From Antedon mediterranea (taxonomy: Eukaryota > Echinodermata > Crinoidea > Comatulida > Antedonidae), in the NCBI RefSeq assembly GCF_964355755.1, contig NC_092677.1:2671001-2735000 (forward strand): a stretch of DNA of 64,000 nucleotides. Direction: 5' to 3'. The position numbers and the translations under genes were made by a program. The notes below the pieces were generated by a model. That model searched no databases. It was not told the origin of the DNA and saw only the letters and a program-made list of their open reading frames with translations. Shown piece after piece: positions 14,501-24,583 of this stretch (position 1 is its first letter; each line of letters begins with the position of its first letter).

Positions 14501-15409
14501 CCAGACCACTATAGATTATTTCCATTGGCTATATTTTCATGTGGTGTTGTGTATTCCCTGATTGATGACCAGGTCATCCCCATTACTGACCATGCTGGAC
14601 GAGACTTTCAGTACTTTTACATTTTCTTGGAATCAAATTCAAAATCGTGTCCTTTAATTTATGTTGTTTTTAGTAATAAATTGATATTTTCTGTTGTCAT
14701 CTTTTTAGTAGGCCTTGACAGTAGTGTCTTTTAATTATAGATTATTTAATAAAAAATAATCGATAATAATATCTTTTTAAAGTTGGTCTGGACCTTATTT
14801 AATGGTTCTCAAAACAATACTGCACTTTTATCCTTTTTTGTATATTTTTAAAATAATATCTTGGTATTAATATTAATAGTCTTGAATCACTATAAGATCA
14901 ATGAAGTCAAAATAACATTCAATAGAAAGCATATCTTCTCAATAAAAATAGTGTTTTTCCTTTTTATTAGTCAATAAAAATAAAATATCTTTTTTTTTCA
15001 TTTAGTGATTTTAACTATCAAACTAATTTGATAGTGTGATGTGACAAAACAGGCAAGGACGTTAACCACCAAGCTACAGCTCCATTACAGTTATTATTTA
15101 AAGGCTTCTGTGTTCTTCAACATACTTTCATTCTTCCTTTTGATATTAACTCTTTCTCTCTTTCAGGAATGGTAACTGGTCTGTGTCTGGTGTCCTAGAG
15201 AAGAAGCTTCTCATGACACCATACTCCTTTCCATTCTTCCTTTTGATATTAACTCTTTCTCTCTTTTAGGAATGGTTGATAGTAACTGGTCTGTGTCTGG
15301 TGTCCTAGAGAAGAAGCTTTTACCAATGCCATTCACCTTCGTCATCAGTGGAATGATCAACCATTGGAAGAACAAGAGTCGTTTTGGATTTGGACTTATG
15401 ATTGGTTAG
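2571..15409 (+). CDS. TOMM40: TOMM40, mitochondrial outer-membrane import pore (3' half; three exons)
   Basis: Tom40 is the beta-barrel channel through which nuclear-encoded precursor proteins cross the mitochondrial outer membrane. Exons: 2571-2799, 4077-4253, 15270-15409 (TAG stop 15407-15409). All have AG/GT borders and compatible phases (0/1, 1/1, 1), giving 181 residues. Recognisable blocks include ENEYRGPSY, VTQYLQSITKRLALGAELLYH, DNWLASGTVG, YYHKGKEVQVGVEFE, GYQVDLPQANVTFKG and the C-terminal beta-signal region NHWKNKSRFGFGLMIG, all in the order and spacing of animal Tom40. The family is about 340-360 residues, so roughly the N-terminal half is encoded before the window. The last intron is about 11 kb and full of repeats. 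Two exons have partial copies nearby (about 2992-3035 and 15129-15231). A truncated family A element begins about 12 bp after the stop codon. Confidence 0.93.
2810..3040. repeat. Degenerate intronic repeat containing a partial copy of a TOMM40 exon end
   Basis: Positions 2992-3035 repeat, with few changes, the end of the TOMM40 exon at 2744-2787 (shared words TATCACTACGG, AAGGCCAACAACAAA and TATTAACATTAG). Between the exon and the copy lie three or four diverged units with CTCAACATACACC and AGAACTAGTTTA. The copy lacks a clear donor and reads into unrelated sequence, so it is a fossil exon fragment. The rest of this intron to 4076 shows only the LINE-like end listed next and otherwise nothing recognisable. 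Confidence 0.75.
3190..3370 (+). mobile_element. Possible LINE 3' end
   Basis: Sequence with a T-rich block, the CTTATAAGCTGTGCTTCAGA phrase and an ending of GGAAATAAAGTAAGAAAAAA resembles the 3' UTR and tail of a 5'-truncated non-LTR element. No coding part remains, so the call rests on the ending alone. Confidence 0.35.
4290..4675. repeat. 32-bp minisatellite in TOMM40 intron
   Basis: About twelve copies of a 32-bp unit built around GCAGTATCTTGTCTAGTGAC followed by AATAAACA. It begins within about 40 bp of the donor of the exon ending at 4253. The last copies are diverged. Confidence 0.9.
4697..5066. repeat. 123-bp tandem repeat, three near-identical copies
   Basis: Three copies start with TTCATGTGGGATACTGTATA at about 4697, 4820 and 4943. 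The copies are almost identical, so the duplication is young. The unit is 41 codons long and happens to be open in one forward frame, producing a repetitive ORF of 141 codons. I see no codon conservation or splice context and do not call it a gene. Confidence 0.9.
5067..5772. other. Intronic sequence, nothing recognised
   Basis: AT-rich TOMM40 intron sequence. No repeat array, inverted repeat or conserved protein frame was seen. Confidence 0.4.
5773..7680 (+). mobile_element. Segment bounded by direct repeats, possibly a mobile element
   Basis: The phrase TTAAAGATGTATTGTCCCTTTG at about 5774 recurs as TTAAAGACGTATTGTCCCTTTG at about 7648, in the same orientation and each followed by A-rich sequence with AAAAATAG or similar. 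Between them are a GC-rich block (about 6100-6150, rich in CGCGCGCC) and the P2X7-ballast-like pieces at 7.1-7.6 kb. Direct terminal repeats could mean an LTR-like element, a solo repeat on each side, or two copies of one short repeat; I cannot tell which. Confidence 0.4.
7012..7645 (+). pseudogene. P2X7 ballast-domain-like protein fragment, disrupted
   Basis: Two forward-strand pieces match the zinc-binding intracellular ballast domain known from the P2X7 receptor C-terminus and from many uncharacterised invertebrate proteins. Piece one (about 7107-7170) reads CVCNNCWQ followed by ERVCC. Piece two (about 7478-7640) reads HTAYRQYVLWQHGRLGIGIR, then after a frame change IPSCVWAVRDKYPDAFGQY and VGFQPGR. 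The cysteine pairs, AYRQY, GRLG, IPSC and GQYVGF have the family order. Between the pieces lies a possible intron (7250-7455). The frame break near 7562 and a stop near 7081 argue against function. No P2X channel part is present, so this is not a receptor gene. It may be cargo of a mobile element, since the preserved block ends exactly where the 7648 direct repeat starts. Confidence 0.6.
7939..9075 (-). pseudogene. Transposon-derived protein fragment, C-terminal pieces in several exons
   Basis: Minus-strand pieces in the correct order match the C-terminal part of a widespread uncharacterised, apparently transposase-related animal family: HPEHDALRKIVLKK (about 8765-8825), then FSGTAELENFHQCILMYAAK with RFHYSPPMYKVRNLLAA (about 8408-8530), then a block with YQREIKKNKDGTTRY (about 8345-8400), then NKKSKRSTVVPVKEEKDYSY (about 8015-8080) and the IQKLVEMVVYRRLLDE tail. 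Pieces are separated by non-coding gaps of about 230-240 bp that could be introns. The N-terminal and catalytic regions were not found. I cannot decide between a degraded transposon and a spliced gene fragment. It lies just downstream of, and opposite to, the P2X7-ballast-like piece. Confidence 0.5.
9401..9560. mobile_element. Family A inverted-repeat element, copy A1
   Basis: About 160 bp. The ends are inverted repeats: TACACTATCAAACTTTATGTG on the left and AGTTTGATAGTGTAGACAGA on the right. The centre holds TATGGACATGATGATGTCAT and several CACTACCATATTT words. No coding capacity; a MITE-like element. Confidence 0.8.
10079..12365. repeat. 53-bp minisatellite, about 43 copies
   Basis: The unit contains GAATGCTAGCCGTCATTCTA, then TGGCCAGATGCTCTCCGGTA, then CATTTATGCTACT. 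Point variants sit in blocks: CATTTTATGG is common in the left third, CTCTGG in place of CTCCGG dominates the middle, and CATCTATGCTGCT occupies about 12035-12270. A few units carry an extra CT in CTCTCTCC. Such blocks are expected when neighbouring copies are duplicated together. The array lies inside the 11-kb TOMM40 intron. Confidence 0.97.
12366..13412. other. Intronic sequence, nothing recognised
   Basis: Ordinary AT-rich intron sequence of TOMM40. Short open frames on both strands show no conserved motif. Confidence 0.4.
13413..13779. mobile_element. Foldback element with about 90-bp inverted arms
   Basis: Arms at about 13413-13505 and 13687-13779 are inverted copies sharing TACCCTAAAA, GGTACCATCTATAATCCAT, ATCTACGCGAC and CAATTGGC words. 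The centre is about 180 bp with a poly-T run. There is no ORF, which fits a non-autonomous DNA transposon. From 13780 to 15128 I see only one family A relic and otherwise nothing. Confidence 0.8.
15011..15045. mobile_element. Family A relic
   Basis: The word ACTATCAAACTAATTTGATA with GTGTGATGTGACAAAAC is the two family A ends joined almost directly. It is a deletion product of the element. Confidence 0.5.
15129..15231 (+). pseudogene. Duplicated acceptor and 5' part of the last TOMM40 exon
   Basis: This 103-bp unit repeats at 15232 onward, where it contains the real acceptor (AG 15268-15269) and exon start. The upstream copy keeps the pyrimidine tract, the AG (15165-15166) and the text CTGGTCTGTGTCTGGTGTCC, but lacks 7 bp (TTGATAG type) near the exon start. 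Splicing to it would shift the frame and reach TAG within about ten codons. Its tail still resembles the exon (EKKL followed by a diverged LMTPYSF-like stretch). Confidence 0.85.
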
Positions 15410-15420
15410 CTTACATACCT

Positions 15421-15543
15421 CACGTGATGTGCCCATATATGGACATGATTATATCACTACCATATTTGAACATATCACTACACCATATTTGGGCATATCA
15501 CACTTTTTTTTGTCAAACTAGTTTGATAATGTCGACAGAGTCT
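15421..15543. mobile_element. Family A element, truncated copy A3
   Basis: This copy keeps the GTGATGTGCCCATATATGGA centre and the right end GTCAAACTAGTTTGATAATG with a GACAGAG terminus; the left end is missing. It starts about 12 bp after the TOMM40 stop codon, so it forms the start of the 3' UTR. The following stretch to 16104 holds nothing else I recognise. Confidence 0.75.
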
Positions 15544-16104
15544 AAACTGTGTATGTTTCTAATAGAACCTTGTTAATGTTTTCCACCTACTTCCGAAAAA
15601 CAAAAGGGTTTAAATTTTTTGGAAACATTAGTTGGATGGTACACAACTGGTAGTTACCAAATTAAGATTGGATTGACTCCAATTAGGGACCATTAAAAGC
15701 TAATATTATAGACATCATAACAGGTTGGGTTGGTCTTTCATTGGAATCATATCGCAATGCGAGATAAATTGTTGGGAACTAGGGGTAAATACAATAATAT
15801 ATCAAATAATAATTTAGAGACTTTCTAAAAAATATTGAAATTTTTAACATCATTTAAATTTATTAAACCTCGGTATTTACCAAATTTTAATTGCTTAATG
15901 ATTTTTAAAAAGAAAAACAAGATAGATAAGTTTATTTAGCGTACATCTTCGAACAAGATTTTTATAAACGGGTCAAAGTTCAATTGCAAATTATGTGCTA
16001 CCATGGGTGCTGGAAAATATTGCTCTGGAACTGTTTATACAAGCCACATTCACACTGGTAACTAAATGTCTATTCCTTGTCTTAATTCTGTATTATGTTT
16101 ACAT

Positions 16105-16640
16105 CTGTTGGTAGTTCCAAATTATTGTGTGAATCCACCTTAAAATTGCTTATTAATGTGTGAATCCACCTTAAGAAGATTGCTTATGAATTATTGTGTG
16201 AATCCATCCTAAGAAGATTGCTTGTAAATTAATGTGTGAATCCACCTTAAGGCGATTGCTTATAATTTAATGTGTAAATCCACCTTAAGAATGTTTAAAA
16301 ATTAATGTGTGAATCCACTTTAAGATTGCTTATGAATTATTGTGTGAATCCATCCTATGAAAATTGCTTATAAATTAATGTGTGAATCCACTTTAAGATT
16401 GCTTATAAATTAATGTGTGAATCCACTTTAAGATTGTTTATAAATTAATGTGTGAATCCACCTTAAGATTGTTTATACATTAATGTGTGAATCCATCCTA
16501 TGAAGATTGGTTTTAAAATAATGTGTGAATCCACCTTAAGATTGTTATAAATAATGTATGACTCCACCTTAAGATTGTTTATAAATTGTGTGAATCCACC
16601 TTAAGATATCTTATTCTGTAAATTAATGTGTGAATCCACT
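16105..16640. repeat. 35-bp minisatellite
   Basis: About 15 diverged copies of a unit with TTAATGTGTGAATCCACCTT followed by AAGATTGCTTATAA. Units vary in length and sequence, so the array is older than the 53-bp one. Confidence 0.9.
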
Positions 16641-16792
16641 TTTATGTTACTTATTAATCAATAGATTATCTGACATGATCTTTTTATATTAATTGAAGAT
16701 TAGTCAAGATATACATAACTTATAAGAGGCCTACTATATTTACTTTGTATTTGTACTATGACGTCATGCTATTTTGTATTAATGTTGGATGC

Positions 16793-17660
16793 TCCAATAG
16801 AGAGAAATGGTGAACCGACGTCTAAAATCCGAGTGGGTATAAAATCATAACAAACCGTTGAGGGCGGCACATTTCCTATGTTTATACACGTGAATCATGG
16901 CGTCGTCTAACCAATGTTGTTGCTGTAACGCTCATAATTCTTTTCTATTTGTGTATTTAGTCATCCATCATTCACAATCATATTCCTAAAAATATCTCAT
17001 ATATCTGTAGGTCTACATTAGACTAGGCCTATAGTATTAGTAGAATGGTGTTATCAAGTATTCATTACTGGCGGTAGCCCCCCTGCAGGAAGCATCACTA
17101 GCCACATAACCGTTAACAAAATGGCAGTTGTCAAGCTGAAACTAAATGCTAGGCCTACGTCTACTAGAGATGCTCTATTTAGTCTTACTACCTAGCTAGG
17201 AGAGGCCTAGCAGCACCCTAGCTAAAGTAGTAGTAGTACAGTATGCAATAAAGAATTTCCAATATTATTATTATTATTATTATTATAATAACCGATAATC
17301 CGTGCTAGGCTCGCTCGAGTAGGCCTACTCGAGGGTACTACACAGCATCAGCGAAACTATCTAGAGGAGGGCCTAGAGCTGGGTACAGTATATAACAAAA
17401 ACGCGTCTTAATTCAATCCAAATTGAAATAAAATATGTTAAGATTTGCCAATATAACATTAAAATTGTTAAGGGTGTTGCAAAAAAAAAGATACTGCTAT
17501 TATGTGTGTTTTAAACGTTCTTTTCTAACTACCTTTTTAACTCAACCCATCGGAATTTCCCATACAAAAACATGTGGCGAAATGGTTTGTTTACAATCTA
17601 TACCCACTCGGTGAAATTTGAGTGACGTCATCGCGGTTCGCCATTTCTCTCTATTTCATT
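16793..17660. mobile_element. Non-autonomous TIR element, about 870 bp
   Basis: The left end (AATAGAGAGAAATGGTGAAC and GAGTGGGTATA) and the right end (TATACCCACTCGGTG and GTTCGCCATTTCTCTCTATT) are inverted copies of about 50 bp. The interior has an ATT microsatellite and no coding frame. Confidence 0.75.
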
Positions 17661-18810
17661 ACAGTTTACATTAAATGAGAAACGTATAAAAATGTAAAAT
17701 TGTATTTGATATTTACGATGACATTTTTATTGAAAACATTTACACAAATGTTAAATGATATACATATAGATTTAGACTTGCCTCAAGTCGCTCGTTATTT
17801 TGTTTTATATAAACGCCTAAATAAATTCCTGTCATTTGATTGGTGGATTGTGGATCACATGGCGTGCAATAATACTCACTATTGAACGGTCGTTCAATAG
17901 TGCATTCACCTCGTTGAAATATAACCTTTCATAATTCACCTCGTCATTATTTGTACCATTACACTACAGTAATAAAGATGTATTATTTGTATGTTAGTCC
18001 ACCAGTCGACATTCTAATGTTTGTCTGTAAACTAGATTCCATGTAGCCCAAATTATACCTATGAAACGCCATGTGTACATTAATGTTTATATTTTAATCA
18101 ACATTAAATCGAATCTAGAACCTAGAATAAAATAGATGCTGAAATAAATAATGTATTGGTAAATAGCCAAATTAACAACACCATATTGCTGCTTTTCTCT
18201 CATCTTTATCGCCTCGCATTCCATTTCTAGACAGCTTGTCGAGTCGTCTTTCACATAGTAGAGCTGGTGTACTTTGTACTGCAATGAAATTTAAGTGACA
18301 TTCATTCTGTTATATTGGTAATAATTCTACTTTACCATGTGAATTGCTGTAAATTTCATTGCTTTTTACGATTAATTTGAAGATTATTTTATATGAACGT
18401 TACAAAATAGTGTTGTTATTACTATAACGTGTTAATGGCAAACTACACACAAAAACGTATGAGGTCAAAAGAATTGCAAAACGAAAAAGCGACCAAAAAA
18501 TTCAAATAGAGGCAGCCACATACGAACAAAAATGAACAAATTAAAACAAAACAGAAACAGAAAAAACGCCTCGAAAGAAAAACGTAGTTAAAAACGAAAA
18601 CGCGATTAAAAACGCAAATATCCAGCCACAAGCGAGCGAACAACTGAGCCACAAATCAAAACGAGTCTACATACAAAATCGCCTCGAAGGAAAACTGAGC
18701 AACAAACGAATAAAATTACGGTCGCAAATGGAAACATGGCCACAAATAAAAAGTCACAAAAAACGGTGACACAAACGAATACGGAACCACTGCCACCGGC
18801 GCCGCACGTG
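17661..18810. other. Intergenic sequence, nothing recognised
   Basis: No gene seen. About 18440-18780 is unusually rich in AAAACG and CAAACGAA words on the + strand; it looks like low-complexity drift rather than code. Confidence 0.4.
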
Positions 18811-18914
18811 TAAAGGCCAATTTACATAACCGACGGACATGGGGAGATTCTACGTTGGACAAGCCACGCGGTTTTCCCGTTTACCGTTACCGTTCGTCTG
18901 TGTAAATTTGCCTA
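18811..18914. mobile_element. Short foldback element
   Basis: The ends AAGGCCAATTTACATAACCG and CGTCTGTGTAAATTTGCCT are imperfect inverted repeats around a centre with CCGTTTACCGTTACCG. Small, no ORF. Confidence 0.5.
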
Positions 18915-19474
18915 ACCTCAAAGCGTCAAATGAATATATGTATGTGCAGCTGAGAAATAGGAAACTTTAAATGTAATGTATTGTAAGTGGTTCGGTAACA
19001 AAATATTCATTGTCTCAACAATCTGACACACCGCCAATAATTCGTTCTAAGAGTAGTTGACATTTTTTCACAATTAGTTCGGAAATGAGATCACGACACA
19101 AGGCCTTTTCAATGAGATTTTAGATTTATTAACGTTTTTACAATGAGAATGTCAAGTCGAACATATTGTTGCATTTAATATTAGTGCCAAGTGTTACATA
19201 ACTTTCGTAATGTTCATTTTACGATGTAAATGAGAATTATTATAAACTATTGATTTTGGATTTATCTAAAATTACAAGTAGCTTAAAAGAGCACTTTGAA
19301 TTACCACCAATTGAGGTTAATTTGAAGATGATTGAGAATACGTGAGCAGCAATGAACAATTATTTTAGAAAATAAATAAGCTATACACCCCACATTGATA
19401 ATGTCTGCCGTACTGTACATTTTTTCTTAAGGGCATTGCGTAGAATAAGAAATTGTTTAGACAAAAAAACGTGT

Positions 19475-20041
19475 ACCGGAGGCTATGAGGTCACTAATTC
19501 TATCCAGGTTAGATTATTGTAACTCACTATTTGTTGGAATGTCCAAACATAACATTTCGAGATTACAAAAGCTTCAGAATCGGGCTGCCAGGTTAATTTA
19601 CCAAGTACCTATGTTTGTTAGTTCTAGACCTCTGCTTTATGAATTGCATCCTGGCTACCTGTTGAAAGTAGAATCACTTTTAAAGTGTTATTCATATGTC
19701 TACAATTTTATAAATAATAATGCGCCCTGTTATCTGAGCAATCTCTTACGGGTGTATAGATGTGCTAAGAGAGGCCTGAGGTCCGAAATAGATCACACTA
19801 GATTGGATCACTGTCTCGAAAAGCGGACCTCTGGAAATAATACTTTCTCAAAATTTGGACCGGTGATGTGGAATGAACTCCCGTCTGTGATGATCCGGGA
19901 ACAAACCACGGTTTTAAAATTTAAAAAAGCCCTCAAAACACATCTATTTCAAGTAACTCATTGTTGGGTCTGCTTTGATCATTTTATACTAATTTGGAAA
20001 AGCGCTATATAAATAAAATAATAATAATAATAATAATAATA
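19475..20041 (+). pseudogene. L2-like LINE, C-terminal end with microsatellite tail
   Basis: The open frame 19485-20012 encodes the C-terminal region of a CR1/L2-group LINE protein: LILSRLDYCNSLFVGM, then LQKLQNRAARLIYQVP, then FGPVMWNELP, and FKKALKTHLFQ near the end. It closes with AAAGCGCTATATAAATAAAA and an ATA microsatellite, the usual 3' end of this group. Endonuclease and most of the reverse transcriptase are absent, so it is a 5'-truncated, inactive copy. The surviving frame is undamaged, suggesting a fairly recent insertion. Confidence 0.85.
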
Positions 20042-20264
20042 AGCTACAGAAAATAGTTTCACCTCCTCTAAGCTATTATACTCTTTCCTAGATTGATTTA
20101 AGTTCCTGGTTTTCGAAGATATCATCTAAGCTTAACCGTTTCAGAATTCATTAACTGGGAGGTTTAGAATTTGTTGTCAAAAGACACGATATACCAGACT
20201 GTTTATTGTCGCCAGACGAGATACAGCATATATCGTGTGAACTAAGGTCCTCTCATTGATTGCC

Positions 20265-20406
20265 TAAAGCTCTGTCTACACTATCAAACTTTATGTGACA
20301 AAAAATGTGATGTGCCCATATATGGACATGTTGATGTCATATCACTACCATGGGCACATCGCACATTTTTTGTCAAACTAGTTTGATAGTGATAGACAGA
20401 GCTTAA
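20265..20406. mobile_element. Family A element, copy A4 (near complete)
   Basis: About 142 bp with both ends: AAGCTCTGTCTACACTATCA on the left and TTTGATAGTGATAGACAGAG plus CTT on the right. The centre contains GTGCCCATATATGGACATG. This is the best copy for defining the family ends. Confidence 0.85.
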
Positions 20407-20690
20407 AGGTACATTGTTTGAATGCAATAGCAATGTTCAGGTCCAACACGACTATGTGATTGACCACGCTATACAACTCATTAACCAGTAGAGGGCCTAC
20501 CTATGATTGGATACCTCTCATCTATGGTTTCATTTAAAGACAGTATAAATGATAACATTATTCAACCGAAATGGCTTGGTTACAACTTGAGCGTACGCAA
20601 TAATGAGATAGGCGCCTGCGTTGCGCTTACGTCATTGTGTGCGTCTAATGCAGGCGTATAATCGCAGGATAATATTAGTTACACCCTGCT

Positions 20691-20791
20691 TGTTCTTACG
20701 GAATACGGGAAATATCTACGGTGCGTTCTGGTTCTGAGGCCGAAAAATATGACAGATATTACCCGTATTCCGTAAGAACAAGCAGAGTGCT
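20691..20791. mobile_element. Foldback element, about 100 bp
   Basis: Arms ACCCTGCTTGTTCTTACGGA with ATACGGG and CCCGTATTCCGTAAGAACAA with GCAGAGTGC are inverted copies of about 32 bp around a 35-bp loop. It could form a strong hairpin. The next 500 bp contain nothing recognised. Confidence 0.75.
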
Positions 20792-21309
20792 ACGATTTTA
20801 TCTCTATAAAGTGTACACATTATAAGCATTGGACAAGAGACAAAGAAAAAAAACAAAGGTAGGCCTATACATAAGTATCTTGTGTCATAAATTTAATTAA
20901 ACTTGGTCTAATTAGCTTCCATATACAAACAGCTGTTCTAAACAACATAATGTCAATGAAGTTCAAAACTAACAATAACAACAGTACAGTGGTGTTGAAA
21001 TCGACGACCTTTATTTTCATTCATTTTGACCTCTAGCTATCACAACAACAATAGGGAGCTTTCGACGATTACGATTAGCTTTTTGTACGGACCGTCGAAT
21101 ACGGGTTCATATTCTAGGGTTGAAATCATAACTACGCATGCGCTCAACGATAAAAATACAATACAATACATAAACAACGCGCGCGTAGAAACTTTAAACA
21201 GGTAATACGGGATATATTACCCTTCTGATCCGCTTGACTGAATAGATGGGCATAATACGGAATTATATCTCATACATATTGACCAATCTACAGAATTCAC
21301 GTACACTAA

Positions 21310-21515
21310 AGCTTGATTCTCACTAGCGACGCAACTTACGCAACGTAAGAAAATGCTCTTCCGATAATCGTGTTTGCCCCCGCCTGCGTGAAATCAAACC
21401 TGCGACTTCGCAGCAAACGTCGTCGGTTACCACTTGCGATTACGCAATACAGCACTTTGCGTCGATACGTCGCTGCGTTACGTTGCGTTGCGTTCTAGAG
21501 TGGGAACCACGCTTA
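21310..21515. mobile_element. Family B inverted-repeat element, copy B1 (diverged)
   Basis: Starts AGCTTGATTCTCACTAGCGA and ends TTCTAGAGTGGGAACCACGC. The interior is rich in TTGCGT and ACGCAA words in inverted arrangement. It is more diverged than the copies at 24 and 29-30 kb. Confidence 0.7.
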
Positions 21516-21603
21516 AGAGATAAATGTGAGTATTTAATATTAGCAAATAAAACTATTAGAAAGTAGTTCCAACTACTTCAAACTACTCGAACTTTATTGT
21601 TTA

Positions 21604-21675
21604 GCCTTGTCTACACTATCAAACTTTGACAACACGTTTTTGTCACATAAAATTTGATAGTGTAGACAGAGCTTT
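21604..21675. mobile_element. Family A element, minimal copy A5
   Basis: Only the two ends remain: TTGTCTACACTATCAAACTT and AAATTTGATAGTGTAGACAG, with about 30 bp between. It is an internal deletion derivative. Confidence 0.75.
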
Positions 21676-22214
21676 AGGCCAATATAGTTAATTTACGAAT
21701 TAAGGTTTGATTCATATTGTGGCGAAGATCGATTGCACCATATGGCCTACTCGAATGTGAAATAAAAGGTAGGCTTAGATTCTTTACGTTATTGTACTGT
21801 TCAATCGTACCATAGGGCCTACTACTCGAATGTTTTGTTCTAACGGAAACTTACATTTAAGAGAAAAAAGTACATTATTCAACATAGATATATTTCTGGA
21901 TAAAACCCATTAACTTAAAATGAATGTCAGCAAAATCGATATAATGTTCAGCTTATAAATTAATAGTTATAGATCCGACAGATACTTATCGACGTTTGAA
22001 CAGCTTTATTTTGACAGATGACGGGAAAAGATTACGATAATAGTAAAAGTTACAGTAACCAACGGGTGAAATATGCATAGCATATTCGGTACTCACTTCT
22101 TATTATTTTGTAGCAAAAAAAATCTTTATCTTTCACAGATTCCCCGCACCTAGCCGATATCCCATGATACCTCATTGTTTATTTTTACATGTTTTGTTTA
22201 TAGTAGCAATAAAG

Positions 22215-22300
22215 AATATAATAATAATAATAATAATATAATAATAATAATAATAATGTTTAATTTACTATAGCGCAAAATGCAGGACGCCCCTAAGCGA
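22215..22300 (-). mobile_element. L2-like LINE 3' end (solo, minus strand)
   Basis: An ATA microsatellite followed by TTTACTATAGCGCAAAATGC mirrors the AAAGCGCTATATAAATAAAA end at 19995-20015. It is a very short 5'-truncated insertion. The sequence to 23390 holds a 3-unit GGGTTA run (22424-22441) and otherwise nothing I recognise. Confidence 0.5.
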
Positions 22301-23390
22301 TGAACAACCAACAGAAAAAAGAAGAGCAAAAACTAAAGAAAATGCAAATTAAAAAGGTTGGATTTTCAGGAGTTGTTTGAATGTGGTGAATGATTCTTCA
22401 GCATTCCTGATGTAATTTGGAAGGGTTAGGGTTAGGGTTAGGTGTTCCAGAGAACAGCAGCTAACCACGCACGAAAAGGCACGTTGTCCATACAATTTTG
22501 TTGCTCACACAGGCGTGTATATCTCGTTAGAGATGAAAATGCATTTACCTTTGCGCGTGTGTTTAAACGTTGAAGCCGCGCCGGCACGCGCACGTCGGCG
22601 CACAGAAGGGGATGATACAACAAAAGGAATTAGCTGCTCACGTCACAGAACTAAAAATGAATATACTGAGAAATTCAAATATTGATTTGATTTGATTTAT
22701 ACAATATCGGCTCATTACAATTACAACAGAAAACATAAAAATATATAATGAAACAAAAAGCCAGGATTGTCACAAGCGAACCCAATCACTGTTTAAAGAC
22801 TTTCCTTTAACATAAATAAAATATAATATAAATATAAAATTTATTGTAGAGTTGTACACACAGCGAGGTAGTATCTACGAGAACAATTACGGAAGATTGT
22901 TACTCGATCAAAAATGATTTGAGCTGGGTAACAGGAAGGAAGTTGTCGGATTCCTGATTGAAACGACGACGAGGAGGTTTGTCTCGATTAATCCTCGATC
23001 CTGCAAACACTGCTAATAGAGTAGTAATACTAATACTTTATATGTGAAACTTCAAGAATATATCGCGCATATGCCCTACAAAACATTTGATGTTTTTACG
23101 GCGAACTGTCTATATATTAATCGAAGATGATCGAACACAGATAACAAAATATTCCCAATACGCAACAATCGATCGATGCGCCGAGACAATCAGGGTTCGG
23201 CAATTTCCGTGTCTATAGCATCTAGGCCTTCGAGCGTCAACAAAGACGAATTACCAACACAGTTTGTTTCGTTACAATTCCGATTATTAACACGTACGAC
23301 GCGTCAGTAAAATTGTTATCCGGGTTATTTGTATTGATTGCTTGTTTTTAACTTGTGTGATATAGATCTCTCACATCAACGTCGATTTTT

Positions 23391-23710
23391 TAAGCTGATT
23401 TTCCACTAGGCGAATTGGTTCGCGCGAATCGAAAGCGTCATGCTCTGCGCATGCGTATTCGAGTTTATGTCTGTCATACTCCCTTCTGCGACGAATTCTA
23501 GTTCCTTGATTTTTCGCTGCAGCAAAATTTACTTGTTCGAATTGTTTCTAATTTTTGCGAAGTGAAATATTGCGCAACCAATAAGAGCTCAGGAAATGAG
23601 TTATGACGCTTTCATGAGCAGTCATGCGAATCGAAATGCTCAGCAACCACGCGTCTCTTCGAAACGTTTGATTCGCGCGAATAAATTCGCCTAGTGGAAA
23701 ATCGGCTTGG
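23391..23710. mobile_element. Foldback element, about 320 bp
   Basis: The ends AAGCTGATTTTCCACTAGGC and CGCCTAGTGGAAAATCGGCTT are inverted; inside, GGTTCGCGCGAATCG pairs with GATTCGCGCGAAT. Its layout resembles family B but the sequence is distinct. Confidence 0.75.
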
Positions 23711-23754
23711 TTTTTAGGCCTATTGCAAATAGCTTGATTTCGTGAGGAACGTCA

Positions 23755-23880
23755 TTGCACAATGCATGATGGGAAGGATTTGGGAGCAAACGTCACGGCG
23801 CGTACGTACAAACAATAAATCACGTACGCACGCGTCGTGACGTTTTCTCCAAAACCCTTCCCACCATGTGTCGTGCACGC
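23755..23880. mobile_element. Foldback element, about 125 bp
   Basis: Arms of about 55 bp: TTGCACAATGCATGATGGGA through GTCACGGCGCGTACGT, paired with ACGTACGCACGCGTCGTGAC through CCCACCATGTGTCGTGCA. There is almost no loop, so the copy is a near-perfect hairpin. Confidence 0.7.
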
Positions 23881-24270
23881 TATTTTCGATAAACCTTATT
23901 ATTATATGGATTCTTCTCCATTGTTATTTTAATGCCTTATTATAATAATTCCTAGTACATGACAAATTAATCGATTCACGTCATAAAAGTTTATTAATGA
24001 TGTTAAAACCCCGTTACCATAGTGAGTACGCGTAAATGGCGTCAATAACCCATTTTCTTTGATGTATAACTTTTAATGATTCATATTAATTTTTGCAGAT
24101 GAAACAAAAATCGAAATTAATTGATTAAGCAAACTGACCGCGACTTTTTTTACAAGTTTTGAATTATTATTTTTCATTTCTTCTACTAAATATTGATAAA
24201 TGGTACGGTATTGTAATGTCTAAAAATGTATTACTGTAGTAATTAGAATCCCAGCCGAATCCGTCCTTTA

Positions 24271-24452
24271 AAGCTTGGTTCCCACTAGAACGTAACGCAA
24301 GGACGTAAACGCAACGCAAGCGTTTTAACCAATGACAAGCGAAGTTATAGACAGTTAGCAATCACAAGCGAATAAGCCATCGCTTGTGATTGGTCAATTC
24401 ACTTGCGTTGCGTTACGTCCTTGTGTTGCGTCGCTAGTGGGGACCACGCTTA
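24271..24452. mobile_element. Family B element, copy B2 (complete)
   Basis: About 182 bp. It starts AAGCTTGGTTCCCACTAGAA and ends CGCTAGTGGGGACCACGCTT. Inner blocks GGACGTAAACGCAACGCAAG and CTTGCGTTGCGTTACGTCC form inverted arms. The centre carries AATCACAAGCGAATAAGCCA with its inverted partner TGGCTTATTCGCTTGTGATT lying in the other orientation in B3. No ORF. Confidence 0.85.
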
Positions 24453-24583
24453 ATTGTGAAATTAGCAACAGTGAGAACGCTATAAAGCATCGCACTTAGT
24501 ACTTTAGGAATAAAATGTTAGACGTGTCAGTACGTAAATGAATAACGTTTGCCATCGGGTGACGTAACGTAACATGCCGCATT

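Noticed and set aside
22424-22441. Three GGGTTA units resembling telomere repeat
   Set aside because: Three units are too few to claim an interstitial telomere; chance or a LINE end is enough.
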